Positions 42,922 to 54,589 of a stretch of DNA of 64,000 bases are shown one piece after another. Below the pieces are notes generated by a model, which was not told the origin of the DNA, ran no database searches, and saw nothing but the letters and a program-made list of their open reading frames with translations. The DNA comes from Triticum aestivum (lineage: Eukaryota > Streptophyta > Magnoliopsida > Poales > Poaceae), in the NCBI RefSeq assembly GCF_018294505.1, contig NC_057795.1:224860083-224924082 (forward strand). The letters run 5' to 3'. Positions within the stretch are counted from its first letter, which is position 1. Each line of letters starts with the position of its first letter. A program made the position numbers and the translations under genes.

Positions 42922-45900
42922 TTGAATGGTGGGCAGTATCACATATTTACCACTAGCTTATGCAAACGTGACCAAAAGGTTCATAAGAGGGCCGTCAATT
43001 CTGTTGAGCCGGCGATCCCTCGTTATTTGAGGTGGTCAGAGCAGCCCATCATATGGAGCAGAGAGGATCATCCTCCGCGGGTCGATAACCCGAGTCAGTT
43101 GGCCTTGGTGGTGGCACCTCAGGTTGGTGGGTATAACTTCACTAAGGTACTCATGGATGGGGGTAGTAGCATTAATATCCTCTACTATGAGACCTTTCGA
43201 TGCATGGGATTAACTGATAAAAATCTGAGAATATCCAACACTGTTTTCCATGGAGTGGTCCCTGGTAAGTCGGCTTACCCAGTTGGCAAGATTGAGCTGG
43301 AGGTGGCCTTTGGAGACGAATATGACTCCAGAGCTGAGAAGTTGACGTTTGAGGTGGTTAAGATCAGGAGCCCATACCACGCTCTGTTCGGGCGGCAGGC
43401 TTATGCTAAGTTTATGGCTCGGCCTGGGTCACAAGGGCACCATCACTGTACATGGCAGTCGGAAGGTAGCACTGGAGTGTGAAGAAGGCGACGCGGCTTA
43501 TGCTGAGTCGGCCTGCACAGCGGAAGAGCTCAAATTTTATCAAGATAATGTTGACCCGGCGGATATGACATCCCTGAAGAAGCCAACTACAGAGCACGAC
43601 CCGGCGTTGAAGTTTAAGTCGGCAGCTGAGACAAAGCTCGTTGACTTTACCCGCGTGACCCTTATAAGCAATTCAGCATCAGCAGAAATTTGGATCCCAA
43701 ATAGGAAAGCACGATCATCGAGTTCATCCATGAGAACCGGGACATCTTTGCATGGAAACCTTCTGACATGCCGGGTGTACCGAGGGAACTCGCTGAGCAC
43801 ACTCTCAATATTGATCCAAAGTATAAGCCGGTCAGGCAGTTTCTTCGATGTTTTAATGAAGAGAGACGGAAAGCTATTGGAGAGGAAGTCGCCCGGCTCT
43901 TGGCGGCTAGGTTTATTGTTGAAGTTTTTCACCCAGAGTGGTTGGCTAACTCGGTGCTTGTCCTCAAGAAGAACGGCCCTTGGCGGATGTGTGTGGATTA
44001 CACGGATTTAAACAAGGCTTGTCCGGCTGATCCCTTTGCTCTCCCCCGTATTGATCAAATCATCGATGCTACAGTGGGTTGTGAACATTTGAGTTTTTTA
44101 GATGCTTACTCTGGTTATTATCAGGTCAAAATGGCAGTTAAGGACCAGGAGAAGACGGCTTTCATCACTCCGTTTGGAGCCTTCTGCTATGTATCTATGC
44201 CATTTGGACTCAAAAGTGCCCAGGCGACTTATCAGCGGTGTGTGCAGAACTGTTTGCATGATCAAATTGGGCGTAATGTTCATGCTTATGTGGATGACAT
44301 TGTGGTGAAGTCCAGAGAAAAGGAAACCTTGATATCTGACTTGAAAGAGACCTTTGATAATCTCCGGGTTTACAAGATGATGCTTAAACCGGCCAAGTGT
44401 GTATTTGGCGTACCTGCGGGCAAGCTCTTGGGTTTTCTGGTGTCAAACAGAGGCATCGAAGCTAACCCAGAGAAGATTAAGGCGATTACATCTTTGGCTA
44501 AGCCGGCGTGCATCAATGATGTTTAGCGGCTGGCGGGTCGTGTTGCCGCTTTAAGCCGATTCATAAGACGGTTAGGTGAGAAGGCCCTTCCATTGTATCA
44601 TATGATGAAGAAAATTGACACTTTTGTCTAGAGCGAGGTCGCTGATGCTACTTTTGAAGACTTGAAGAGACAATTGTCTGAACCACCGGTTCTCGCGGCT
44701 CCAATTGATAAAGAGCCTTTGCTGTTATATGTGGCTACCAATTCACGAGCCGTTAGCGTTGCCATCGTGGTGGAGCGTAAGGAAGCTAGCAAGGAGCATC
44801 CAGTTCAACGGCCGGTTTACTACATCAGTGAGGTGCTCATTGAATCTAAGCAAAGGTATCCACATTGGTAGAAGCTTGTTTACGGGGTGTTTATGGCCAA
44901 TCGGAAGTTGAAGCAGTACTTTCAAAGCCACCCTATAACTGTGGTAAGTTCTGCCCCTTTGGGAGACATCATTCAGAACAGGGAGGCCACAGGACGAGTC
45001 GCCAAGTGGGCCATTGAGCTTGGGCCTCACGATTTGAAGTATATTCCACGTACTGCTATTAAGTCTTAGGCCTTGGTGGACTTTATCAATGATTGGACAG
45101 AGTTACAGGCCCCTGAGGAGAAGCTGGATAACACATATTGGACGATTCACTTTGATGGGTCCAGGCAGCTAGAAGGCTCGGGGGCTGGAGTGGTGTTAAC
45201 TTCCCCTCGAGGTGACAAATTTTGTTATGTACTCCGGCTTATGTTTCCATGTACTAACAACGCAGCTGAGTACGAGGCCTTACTCCATGGTCTCCGAATG
45301 GCTAAGGAGATGAACTTAAGCCGGGTAAGATGCTTGGGCGACTCAGATCTTGTGGCTCAACAAGTGTCAGGCAAGTGGGATTCCAAGGACCCCCTTATGG
45401 CGGCTTATCATCGTGAAGTAGATGCTGTGGCTGGTCACTTCACGGGTTATCAAGTGGAGCACATCGATCGAAGGAAGAATGAGGCAGCTGATGCTTTAAG
45501 CCGGTTTGGATCCCAACGTAAGCCGGTGTCGCCCAACACCTTTCTCGATGTTTTGCATAACCCTTCTGTCAAGGTGCCTACCGAGGAAGAGCTAGTAGTG
45601 CCAGAACCGGAGGCACAGCTGGTGGCGGCTCTTCATGTTATCCCAGATTGGACAGTGCCCTACTTGGCTTATATGACCCGGGGTGAGTTGCCTGAGGATG
45701 AGACCTTGGTGAGACAAATCATCAGGCGCTCCAAATCTATGACGATTGTTAACGGTGAGTTACATCACCTAAGTGTCACGGGGGCGTTTCAACGCTGTGT
45801 GTCCCCTATAGAACGCCAAGAAATACTACGTGAGATCCATGAAGGGGATTGTGGCCATCATGCCGGGTCAAAATCTCTCGTAGCCAAAGCTTTTCGTCAT

Positions 45901-46907
45901 GGTTTCTATTGGCTGACGGCTCATGCTGATGCGGAGGATCTGGTCAGTAAATGTGACGGTTGTCAAAAGTTCTCACGACGAGCTCATGTGCCGGCTCAAG
46001 AATTGAGCATGATCCCGATCACTTGGCCATTTGCAGTCTGGGGGCTTGACATGGTTGGACCTTTCAAAAGGTCTAAAGATAAAAAGACACATTTACTGGT
46101 GGCAGTGGACAAGTTTACAAAGTGGGTTGAGGCAGAGCCAGTCAGTAAGTGTGATGCAGCCACGGCAGTTCAATTCATGAAAAAGGTGATATTTCGTTTT
46201 GGTTTCCCACATAGCATCATAACTGATAATGGCACTAATCTCTCCAAGGGTGCCATGGAAGAGTTCTGTCAAAGAGAACATATCCGGCTTGATGTTTCGG
46301 CTGTTGCCCATCCTCAATCCAATGGTCAAGCAGAAAGAGCTAATCAAGAGATCCTGAAAGGTATCAAACCCCGGCTCTTAGTCCCCTTACAACGGACTCC
46401 GGGTTGTTGGGTGGAGGAGTTACCTTCCGTGTTATGGAGCATCAACACTACGCCTAACAGATCTACAGGCTACACGCTTTCTTTATGGTGTATGGTGCAG
46501 AGGCGGTCCTGCCATGTGACATCCGGCACGATTCACCCTGCGTGGCGGCTTACGTTGAGGCTGACAACGAAGAAGCTTGTCAGAATGCACTTGACTTGCT
46601 GGATGAGGAGCGAGACTTGGCAATAGCCCGCTCGGCAATTTATCAACAAGACCTGCGTCGCTATCACAGCCGCCGGGTTAGGAGCAGAACCTTTCAGGAA
46701 GGCGACTTGGTGCTCCGGCTCATCCAGGATCAGATTAATATGCACAAGCTATCACCGCCTTGGGAAGGGCCCTTTGTGGTCAGCAAGAATCTGCACAACG
46801 GGTCATATTACCTCATCGATATTCGAGAGCACAAAGATTCACTTAAGTCGGAGGAGGAGACCCGCCAGCCGTGGAATATAGCTCATCGCCGGCCTTATTA
46901 TACTTAA
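42922..46907 (+). pseudogene. pol: Element H pol: protease, RT, RNase H, archaeal RNase H, integrase
   Basis: Protease is seen at about 43150 (VLMDGGSSINILYYETF). A small deletion and shift near 43420-43480 and another near 43690 follow. RT (43768-44526) is well kept: WRMCVDYTDLNKACPADPF, FLDAYSGYYQVKM, MPFGLKSAQATYQRC and YVDD near 44289. RNase H at about 44640-45060 contains VYYISEVLIESKQRYPHW. The archaeal-type RNase H (45130-45510) has HFDGSRQLEGSGAGVVL and NNAAEYEALLHGL. Integrase has HEGDCGHHAG and CDGCQK zinc ligands and a core with GLDMVGPF, ITDNGTNLS and SNGQAERANQE. A shift near 46470 separates the C-terminal part (46485-46907, PWEGPFVVSK). In-frame stops at 44524, 44629, 44869 and 45067 are all TAG. 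Catalytic residues look intact. Confidence 0.92.
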
Positions 46908-47971
46908 GCCACCGGCTTTCAAGATGTATATTTTTGTTTGACGATGTATATATTATATAAAGAAATAAAGCAGGACCTCTGTCCTTTTTACCCTCTCTAT
47001 GTGTCTTCTTTATCAGGTAGTGGAGACAACCAACAGGGAGAGGATCACTTCTGAATCCGGCTTTCCCTTTGGACCGGCTTATGATCATATCTGAATTTAG
47101 CCATGATCACTTGGGGGCTTCCTGTTCAAACATAGGTCGTATTCGAACCAAAGAGAACATAGCTGTCGATACCCACTTGATCGGCATACTGCCAAACCTA
47201 CTTGGGGGCTTCTTGATCATATTTGAATCATAGCTTAACCCCTTTGGGTCTGACGTGGATCGTATTCGAATCAGCGTCATTAAACAACTCTTATGTTCAC
47301 TTGGGGGCTTCCTGTTCAAACATAGGTCGTATTCGAACCAAAGAGAACATAGCTGTCGATACCCACTTGATCGACATTGCCAAAGTCACTGGGGGCTATA
47401 TGATCATATCCGAATCTTAGCTTAACCCCTTTGGGACGGTTTTCTGATCGTATTCGAATCAGGAGCCTGTGAACATTGCTTATAAATATAATTACTTTAA
47501 CTATCATTGAAACCTTCTTGAGGAGATGGTTATTGATTCTTCCGGTTTAATATTGATTACCCCGGGTTCTAAAAGTGCCAGGTAAAGCATCAAATGAGCT
47601 GGGAAGACTATCAAAAGGGTCACATGTATGCTGTTGTGATTGTATTTTAAATAATCATGAACCGGCCTGTATATGATGTCTTTTTGGTCATGTTCCGCGT
47701 TATCAATACTCTATAACCCCCTGGTGTAGTAAACCACCCAGAAAATTTTACTTGTTTTATGTGCAGGATAAGGTAAAGCAAGTTAAACATCAAGGAAATA
47801 CATGGTTAACATAAGCTAGCAAAATATAGTGATGGCGGCTTACAGAAGTAGTAAGCACCATAAACATGCGCAAGGGCATGACCAGCATTAAGAAGTTTTT
47901 CTATCCTATTACAAGACTCCCGAGTCTGAATAAGTGAAGCATTGTTTTGACAAAGTTATAAAGCGCCTGGC
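46908..47971 (+). other. Region between pol and antisense gene of element H
   Basis: Non-coding. It holds a tandem duplication of about 185-190 bp (47108-47300 and 47298-47480) and repeated CTTGGGGGCTT words. Each unit carries a polypurine-like word, a TCGTATTCGAA palindrome-containing stretch and AGCTTAACCCCTTTGGG. Confidence 0.6.
47108..47480. repeat. Tandem duplication, about 190-bp unit
   Basis: 47108-47183 and 47298-47373 are nearly identical over about 76 bases, and the second halves (47217-47280 and 47400-47465) match more loosely. Offset is 190. Confidence 0.8.
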
Positions 47972-47974
47972 GGT

Positions 47975-50900
47975 TCATTCCTTCGACGGGCTTGACGACT
48001 CCGGGTTATCCTTCTCCGCCTCTCCGTCGGTTGCTTTGTCCTGGAAGGTGGACGAGGCCCAGTCAATGCCGCTCAAGGCTTCAAATTTAGCCTCATCATC
48101 TATTAAACCGGTCGGGTCCACTTCAGGGGCAAAGGTATGCTTACGCGTTGGAGGGATCAGGCTGACTGGGTCGTATGGGACGTTTGGGATTCTCCGGTTC
48201 TCGCTATCATAGCCTGGCGAATACTTAGTAAGATCAGTATCATTCCCAATGAGAGTCACCAGGGGACGTACGACTTTGACACAGGCAGTGAAGTCTTGGT
48301 CGTCAAAGGCAGTGCCGTCCTCCTTCAGGCTTGGATATCCAAGAGAAAGATTAGCCAAGTTAAGTTCTGGCACCCATGCCCTTGCCCGGCTTAATGCGGC
48401 CACGGCTCCGGCTCTCGCAGATGCCCGCCTTAATTCCTGAATTCGTTGGGGTAGCACTGAGAGATGCCTCAACACATCTTGTAGGAGGCGAGGAGTGGTA
48501 TTTGATAAGGCCACAACGGCCAAAGCACGTTGTGACCCGGAGTACAACTGTTCCACTAAGGTGTAAACTGCCTTAAGCTTGATCAACATATTTTGCTTCA
48601 GGTTGGTACTCCTGGGGCCTGTATGTTCACATGCATAACAATAAGCTAGAGATAACCATTACAATAATCCTTGGAAGATTGCAATATTTAAGGTTTTTCA
48701 GAGTTACTTACCGAAGATGGCTGAGACCATTTGGGATATCTGCCGTTTTAAGTCGGACAGTTCGGTTGTTGCTTCTGTAAGAGATGCTTCTGCCGCCTCG
48801 GCCCGGGTCACTAGTGAAGCCCTTTCATCAGCCCAAATCTTCTTTTCTGACTCAAATTTTTTCCTCAGCTTCTCTTGTTCAGAGACATTGAATTCAAACT
48901 TGGAGTTGGCTTTCTGATTTTCAAGCTCTTGGGTCTTTAGCTGGCTCTTCAGATCAGCAATCTTCGACTCAAATTGACTTATGGTGGCCTGTATTAACAT
49001 CAGGTAATGGTAAGAATCATGGTAAGGTAACATTCAAGTCCCAAGCATTTTACAAGTAAAGATACTTGGCACTTGGGGGCTAATGTATGCTTAAAGAATT
49101 TTTAAACCTATCCTACTGAGTCATATATATTAAGTCTCAAGCACTTTACAAGTAAAGATACTTGACACTTGGGGGCTAATGTGTAACACAAATTCAAAGT
49201 CTCATGCTATCACCGGGTTAAATGTATTCACTTTAAACCGGACAACCTAAGTAGATTTCTAAGTCTACAACATATTCATTCATAAGCAATAGACTTGGGG
49301 GCTGGTATAGTATGTAAGGTTCAGGGAAAAAGCATAAGTTATACCTCAGATTTGTGTTGTATTTGCTTCACCATGTCAATTTCCAGGTCACGACTATTGT
49401 GCACTTGGTTCAGATAGCCCGAGACTATATCACCAATGCTTAGGTGAGTATAATCAGTGATGTCCTGTTTGGCTTTCCGACATTGGGCAAACTCCTCCTT
49501 GGCAGTGCATTGGGCAAGAACAGTAGGCCGGCCCGGTTCAACATATTGGCTTTTCACAATTTCAACTTCCGGGTCAGTCGTCTTGACCGGGCTAGGAATT
49601 TCCGAGTTATCCGAGTTGTGGATAACGTCTTATGCAGGCGGGTCAGAGGTTGGCACCGGAATATCAGAAGCCGGTTCAAGCGGTGCCTGATGAGTGGAGC
49701 TGTCAGGAACGGATGAGTCAAGCGCTGGTTCAGTGACCACCGGGTCTCAGGACGGCTTGTTCTTCTTTGCCATCTTGCTGGGCTTCACTTGCAGGCTGTC
49801 AATCAAAGTGGAAGGATGAGTATCAAAGTATAAGTATGGAAAAACTTAAAGTAAGAAAGGTTACATTACCCGGGAGCTTTTTTAAAAGCCAACATGTTTG
49901 ATTGCATCGACTCGTCAGAAGAAGGAGAGGTATCCTGATAATTGGAGTCAATGAATTGAGAGGTTGGCGAATCAAACCCGCCAAAGGTAAAGCAGAACGT
50001 AAATCAGAGATAACCTCGGTCCGGCTCTTCCTGGTTGCATCGGGTAAGCCGGAGGAGAGTTCTGTGTCTTGGTTGGCCCGAGTCTGCCGCCGGTTCTCAA
50101 GCTGTTGTTGCTTCAAAAGAAATTGAGGATCTTGCTAAGCTAGAGGATGTGAAAGTCTTACTTTCTGGGTCACCCTTCAGATTTTTTGCGTTGGCAAAGG
50201 CTCTGAGTCGGAGGAGATTATAGTTACCTCTTCGTCAATTGCTTGACTATTCCCTGTATCCTCCTGAAAGGATAAAATGTCAGTAAAATAATGACAAAGG
50301 AGTTAAGAAAATCAAAAGATTACCTCTTCCTCATCCGAAGAAGAGTCATCCAATTTAAGCATATCGGAGGCGCTGGGTTTCTTCTTCTTTGAGGTGCCCG
50401 TCTTGGCGGCTTTCCTTTCAGTTTTCTTGGCTGCCCTGGCCCGTTTGGCAGCCTCATGGTCATACTTGACCTTCTAGAAATTATCACCGACCCGTGGAAA
50501 AAAGATAAAGAATCATAAGTACAACAAGGTATAGCATGTTAAAGAGTATTTATGAAGATTGGTAACTTACCGCAGGGGCCGGGTTCTTCTTGCAGAAGGG
50601 AAGTAAGCCGAAGGCATTACTAGTTACAGTGCCCTCCTTCAACAGTGACTGGGGTGTAGCATCTACCACATCATCTGGTAAATCGTCAGGACTATGACGC
50701 ATTGGGTCATCCTTCTCTCTTGTGTAAGTACACATTAAGCCGGAGCGACGACTTAATGGTAGTATTCGCCAGGTGACCCAGACCCGGACGAGATCGTTGC
50801 CGTTTAACCCGTTCCCCAACAAAGCTTTGATTTTCCTGATGGTGGGGTTGAGAGGCAGGCACTCAACAGCGGTCAACTTATCTGCTAACTGATGGTTGGA

Positions 50901-51515
50901 CTCAAGACGCAGGGCACGAAAGCTGGGCAGAGGCTTCTCATTAGCCGGAGAAGTGTCTTGACAGTAGAACCACGTCTAGTTCCAGTCTTTCGGGTGACTG
51001 GGCAGTTCAGCATAAGGAAAAAGGCAATCTCTCTGCCGTTCGATTGAGAGGCCGCCAAGCTCAAGACTAGGCCCGTTAGCACGTTCATTCTGCCGGTTCA
51101 AATAAAAAAGTTCTCTGAACAAAAGCAGACTTGGTTCTTCTCCCAGGTACACCTCGCAGAAGACTTGGAAATTGCAAAGGTTTGACACGGAATTGGTTCC
51201 AATGTCTTGAGGTCTGAGATCAAAGAAGTTCAGAACTTCCCTGAAGAATTTTGAGCCAGGAGGGGCAAATCCCCGGTTCATGTTATCTGTGAAAACTATC
51301 ACCTCCCCATCTTTGGGTTGAGGCTTCTCTTCGGATGGGTCAGGAGCACGATAAGACATGACCTCCTTTTTGGGCAAGTGGCTAGACTTCACGAATTCAG
51401 CAAGTTTGCTTTTGGTAACTGTGGATGGAACCCAATTGCAAGTCACAGGGGCTTTGGCCGCCTTAGGTGCCAGGACAACAGTTGGCCTACGACAATATAA
51501 GAAGTTCCGGCTCAA
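47975..51515 (-). pseudogene. Spliced antisense gene of element H (Transposase_28-like, coiled coil)
   Basis: The minus strand carries at least six exons that join in phase. Exon 1, 51515-50571: a region resembling Pfam PF04195 (putative gypsy type transposon), with FFDLRPQDIGTNSVSNLCNF and FREVLNFF; a TAG at 50978-50976 interrupts it, then LNPTIRKIKALLGNGLNG and a GTAAGT donor. Exon 2, 50473-50324: 50 codons, Lys-rich. Exon 3 begins at 50263. Another exon, about 49797-49345, has a TGA and a TAA. A coiled-coil exon, 48988-48712, holds ESKIADLKSQLKTQELENQ and a GTAAGT donor. The last exon, 48618-47975, ends SSPSKE and stop. Maize Grande, also Tat, is known to carry an antisense gene (gene23) in this position. 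Its product is of unknown function; the basic exon and coiled coil suggest a nuclear or nucleic-acid binding role, which is inference. Confidence 0.7.
49034..49344 (-). other. Intron of antisense gene with polypurine-like words
   Basis: It includes two copies of ACTTGGGGGCTAATGT about 92 bases apart (49072 and 49164) and a third GACTTGGGGGCTGG (49286), all in plus-strand orientation. The neighbouring text AAGCATTTTACAAGTAAAGATACTTG is also duplicated (49045 and 49140). Confidence 0.6.
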
Positions 51516-51948
51516 CTTTGACCCGGAAGAAATATCTAAATTATTTAAAATGGCGGCTTAAGAAGGGGCCTAATGATATAAGGGTGATTGTGCAACAATA
51601 TTTAAGCCGCTACAAGTATCAAGAGCAATTTAAAATTCTTAAGGTCATGAGAAGAAGGAAAGGCTTACAACTCAGTATCACTTATTTAAACCGGACACCT
51701 GGACAATTGTGTTTAAGGGCATTTACCAGAAGAAGCTTTCCGGGTGATAGAAACAAGTTTCACAGACGGCAACAATTATTCTGGATCAAATTATTGCTCT
51801 GAAAGGGAAATTTTCTAGACCTAAAAACAGGGCAGAGTAGTTCATACACTCGAAGAGGGTTTCCAAACAAGGGAAATGAGATCTGTTTCTATGCAAGATC
51901 AACACAAACAATTACCGCAGCAGTTCTACATAGTTTTTATGATCTAAA
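51516..51948 (+). other. Element H sequence upstream of the antisense gene, up to element I
   Basis: AT-moderate sequence with AAGCCGC and AACCGGACAC words typical of this element and no frame of note. It should hold the promoter of the antisense gene, but I see no clear TATA box. It ends at CTAAA (51944-51948), the expected target site for element I. Confidence 0.5.
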
Positions 51949-52756
51949 TGTCAGGACCCCGACTCGATGTCACATCGATCTAGCTGTAACACCTCATATC
52001 ACTTTGCGGCCTCACGCACGGTATTCCCACGGGTGTCGCCTTACCTTTTCCCGGGACCGTTTGCGCCTTTTGGCTCACGTATATGATAGTGTCGCTAGCA
52101 TCCATATGATAAGGAGCCCGGGCTGACATGACTAGTTGTAAACCCAAAGTGGCACAGACTTACAGGGACAGGCATCCATGACCCAGCTTCGAACGTGTCG
52201 GTCATCAGCAAGTGGGTCCGGACTGTAGCACTGGGCTAGTAGGACTCCGGTAAACCGGGCTGTAGCGGGCTAACAGGACTCCGGTACTCAATGCATGACA
52301 TTTCCCCGAAGGGACAGACACAGGAACGAAGAAGGACACATGCCGGCCAGCCTAAGTGTTCCAGAGCAGTAGCAAGCTACCATGGCTCAGCGGTAACACT
52401 AGGAAACATTTCCCGGTAAGAGAGGCTATTAAAGATAAACAACTAGATAGTCAGATCCCACACATACCAAGCATTTCAATAACATACACACAATATGCTC
52501 GATATGTGCAAATACAACATGGCATCACAACATGACTCTATGACACAAGTACTTTTATTTAAGGCTCAGAGAGCCATACATAACATACACCAAGGTACGG
52601 GTCACACGACCCAGCATTCAAGTCATACAGTCATACAAACCAGCAGCGGAAGTAACTTGTCTGAGTACAGACAACTAGTAAAATAAAAGAGGCTTGGAAA
52701 GCCTAGCTATACTACATGGTCCTTCACAAGCTCAGGATCACCACCTGGGCCTTAGC

Positions 52757-52812
52757 CTACTCATTGAGGTCAACGTCTACGTAGAACCCATCAGAAGGGG
52801 TTGCAGCGTCTT
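52757..52812 (-). CDS. Candidate LTR gene terminal exon (element I 3' LTR)
   Basis: On the minus strand ATTTTCACAG (acceptor) precedes 56 nt open in phase 1. It encodes DAATPSDGFYVDVDLNE and ends in TAG (52759-52757). Its end resembles that of the exon in element G (ATADG then YYVKIADDQE): the AT, DG, YV, D and final E are shared. The exon in the 5' LTR copy (62712-62767) differs by one residue. Confidence 0.45.
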
Positions 52813-54008
52813 CTGTGAAAATGTAAATTATAGCAACATGAGTACAAAGGTACTCAGCAAGACTTACATCAGATCCTACATACATGTATATTATCAAGAA
52901 GGGTTGGTGGAGTTATTGCAGCAAGCCAGCTTTGACTCTTGGCTAGGCTATCCTACGAGACTCCAACTTGAAATGGTTTTGCGTACATGAGTCCACTACT
53001 CACCAATTCAATACACTACCGAGGATCCACCTCCGTCTTCCTACGGAAGAGCCATCCTCGGCACTCACACTTATCTTGAGGCTTTTAGTAGTTTCCATTT
53101 GCTTGTCTATGAACTGTATAGGCAACCAAGTAGTCCTTTACCGCGGACGCGGCTATTCGAATAGATCATGATAACCCTGCAGGGGTGTACTTCTTCATAC
53201 ACGCTCTCACCACTTACCGTCGTTTACACGACATGTACTCGGCAACCTTCAAGCGGAAGCCCAACGTGGGTGTCGGCCACGACCTACCTAATCACCTAAG
53301 CATCCAGTCCAGGTTTATCGCCTATCCAAGTTCCATCCGCAGGGAGTCCGGCCGAGGTTTCCCATGCGGCCCCGAACGATGTGAACAGGGTTCCCGAGAT
53401 ACCTAACGGGTATTCGGTACACCCGGCCACGTACCTACCGCATCACAGCCCACCCCTACGGTCAGCGCTGTCCACGGCCTCCAGTAGGCTACAAACACCA
53501 GAAACTACTTGCAACTCCTGGACAGAGAACTAGGGTGAATAAGAAGCCGAGAGGGTCCATTGGTTTCGGGCCCAATGCATGGTAGTAGCTGATTCTTAAA
53601 TCACACATACAGATCTCAGTGCTTAAGGTCGGCTTCAATGAAACAACCCACCATGTACTCCTACATGGCCTCTCATCGATACCTTTACCAAATCGTGTTC
53701 ACCACACCACTCTCATTACCGACGTAATCATTTCACTCTAGCCCATCACCAGATGAACCAGACCTGACACGACTCTAAGCATAGCAGGCATAGCAAGGTA
53801 GGAACAACACATACATATGGCTCAATCAACTCCTCCACATGCTAGTGGGTTTCATCTAGTTACTGTGGCAATGACAGGTCATGCAGAGGAAATGGGTTCA
53901 ACTACCGTAGCACACAGCAGTTTGAAACGCGTTGTCTTAATGCAGTAAAAGAGAGCAAGAGCGAGAACATGGGATTGTATCGATATGATCAAATGGTTGG
54001 TTGCTTGC

Positions 54009-54074
54009 CTGATGGTTCGATGCACTGATACGGTTCTTCGTTAGGGTAATCACGGTACTCCTCGGAGGCAGATC
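54009..54074 (-). CDS. Candidate LTR gene exon (element I 3' LTR)
   Basis: On the minus strand TTTGCGGCAG (acceptor) is followed by 66 nt, open in phase 1-1, ending CCATCAG and then GCAAGCAACC, a GC-type donor. It encodes SASEEYRDYPNEEPYQCIEPS. Joined to 52812 across a 1.2 kb intron the frame continues. Position, phase, acidic character and GC donor match the exon of element G. Confidence 0.42.
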
Positions 54075-54589
54075 CTGCCGCAAAGAACACCGATACACAA
54101 CCATCACCAAACAATGTGCAACAATATGATGTATGCATGAAACATAGCAATATGAGTGTGTTGGGCTAATGCAGCTAAGACCAAAAGGGTTTGAACCAAT
54201 TTGAATCAAAGATTCAAATTTCAAACTCACACATGGCCCTTTAAAGTGTTTTTCCTTGTTCTGCATTAAACATCAAGTTAACTTGTTTAATCATGCATGA
54301 AAATAGTAGAGATGGATAGATTGGATTTTTCTGATCATTTTTCATATATAATTTGTCTGATTTGGAGTTACAGAATAAAAGTTATGAATTTTTAAAGTTT
54401 AAACTATATTCTGGAATTTCCTATATTAGATTAATTCCAGAAAATCAATTATTGCGTCAGCCTGACGTTAGTGTGACGTCAGCGGTCAACGGAACATGTC
54501 CAGGTCAAACCTCACAGTGGGTCCCGCGTGTCAGGGTGATTAATTTAATTAAAGTTTAAATAAAACTAAACCTGTTTAATTAACAGGGC

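Larger units (their letters stand above)
39909..51948 (+). mobile_element. Element H: Tat-lineage (Ogre/Grande-like) retrotransposon, 3' part interrupted
   Basis: It has a 520-bp 5' LTR, a primer site of a different type from its neighbours, gag, pol with an additional archaeal-type RNase H (the hallmark of the Tat lineage), and a 5 kb region after pol with a spliced antisense gene. It is cut at 51949 by element I, so the 3' LTR should lie beyond the window. It is inserted in the GGGCC-rich end of element E; the left flank is GGCCC (39904-39908). Confidence 0.85.

Noticed and set aside
47108..47480. Tandem 190-bp units as a CRISPR-like or satellite array
   Set aside because: Only two units, no spacers of constant size, and located inside a plant retrotransposon.
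52495..53406. Series of short plus-strand frames repeated at 62450-63361
   Set aside because: They are repeated only because they lie in the two LTRs of element I; the frames are antisense to the element and lack coding character.
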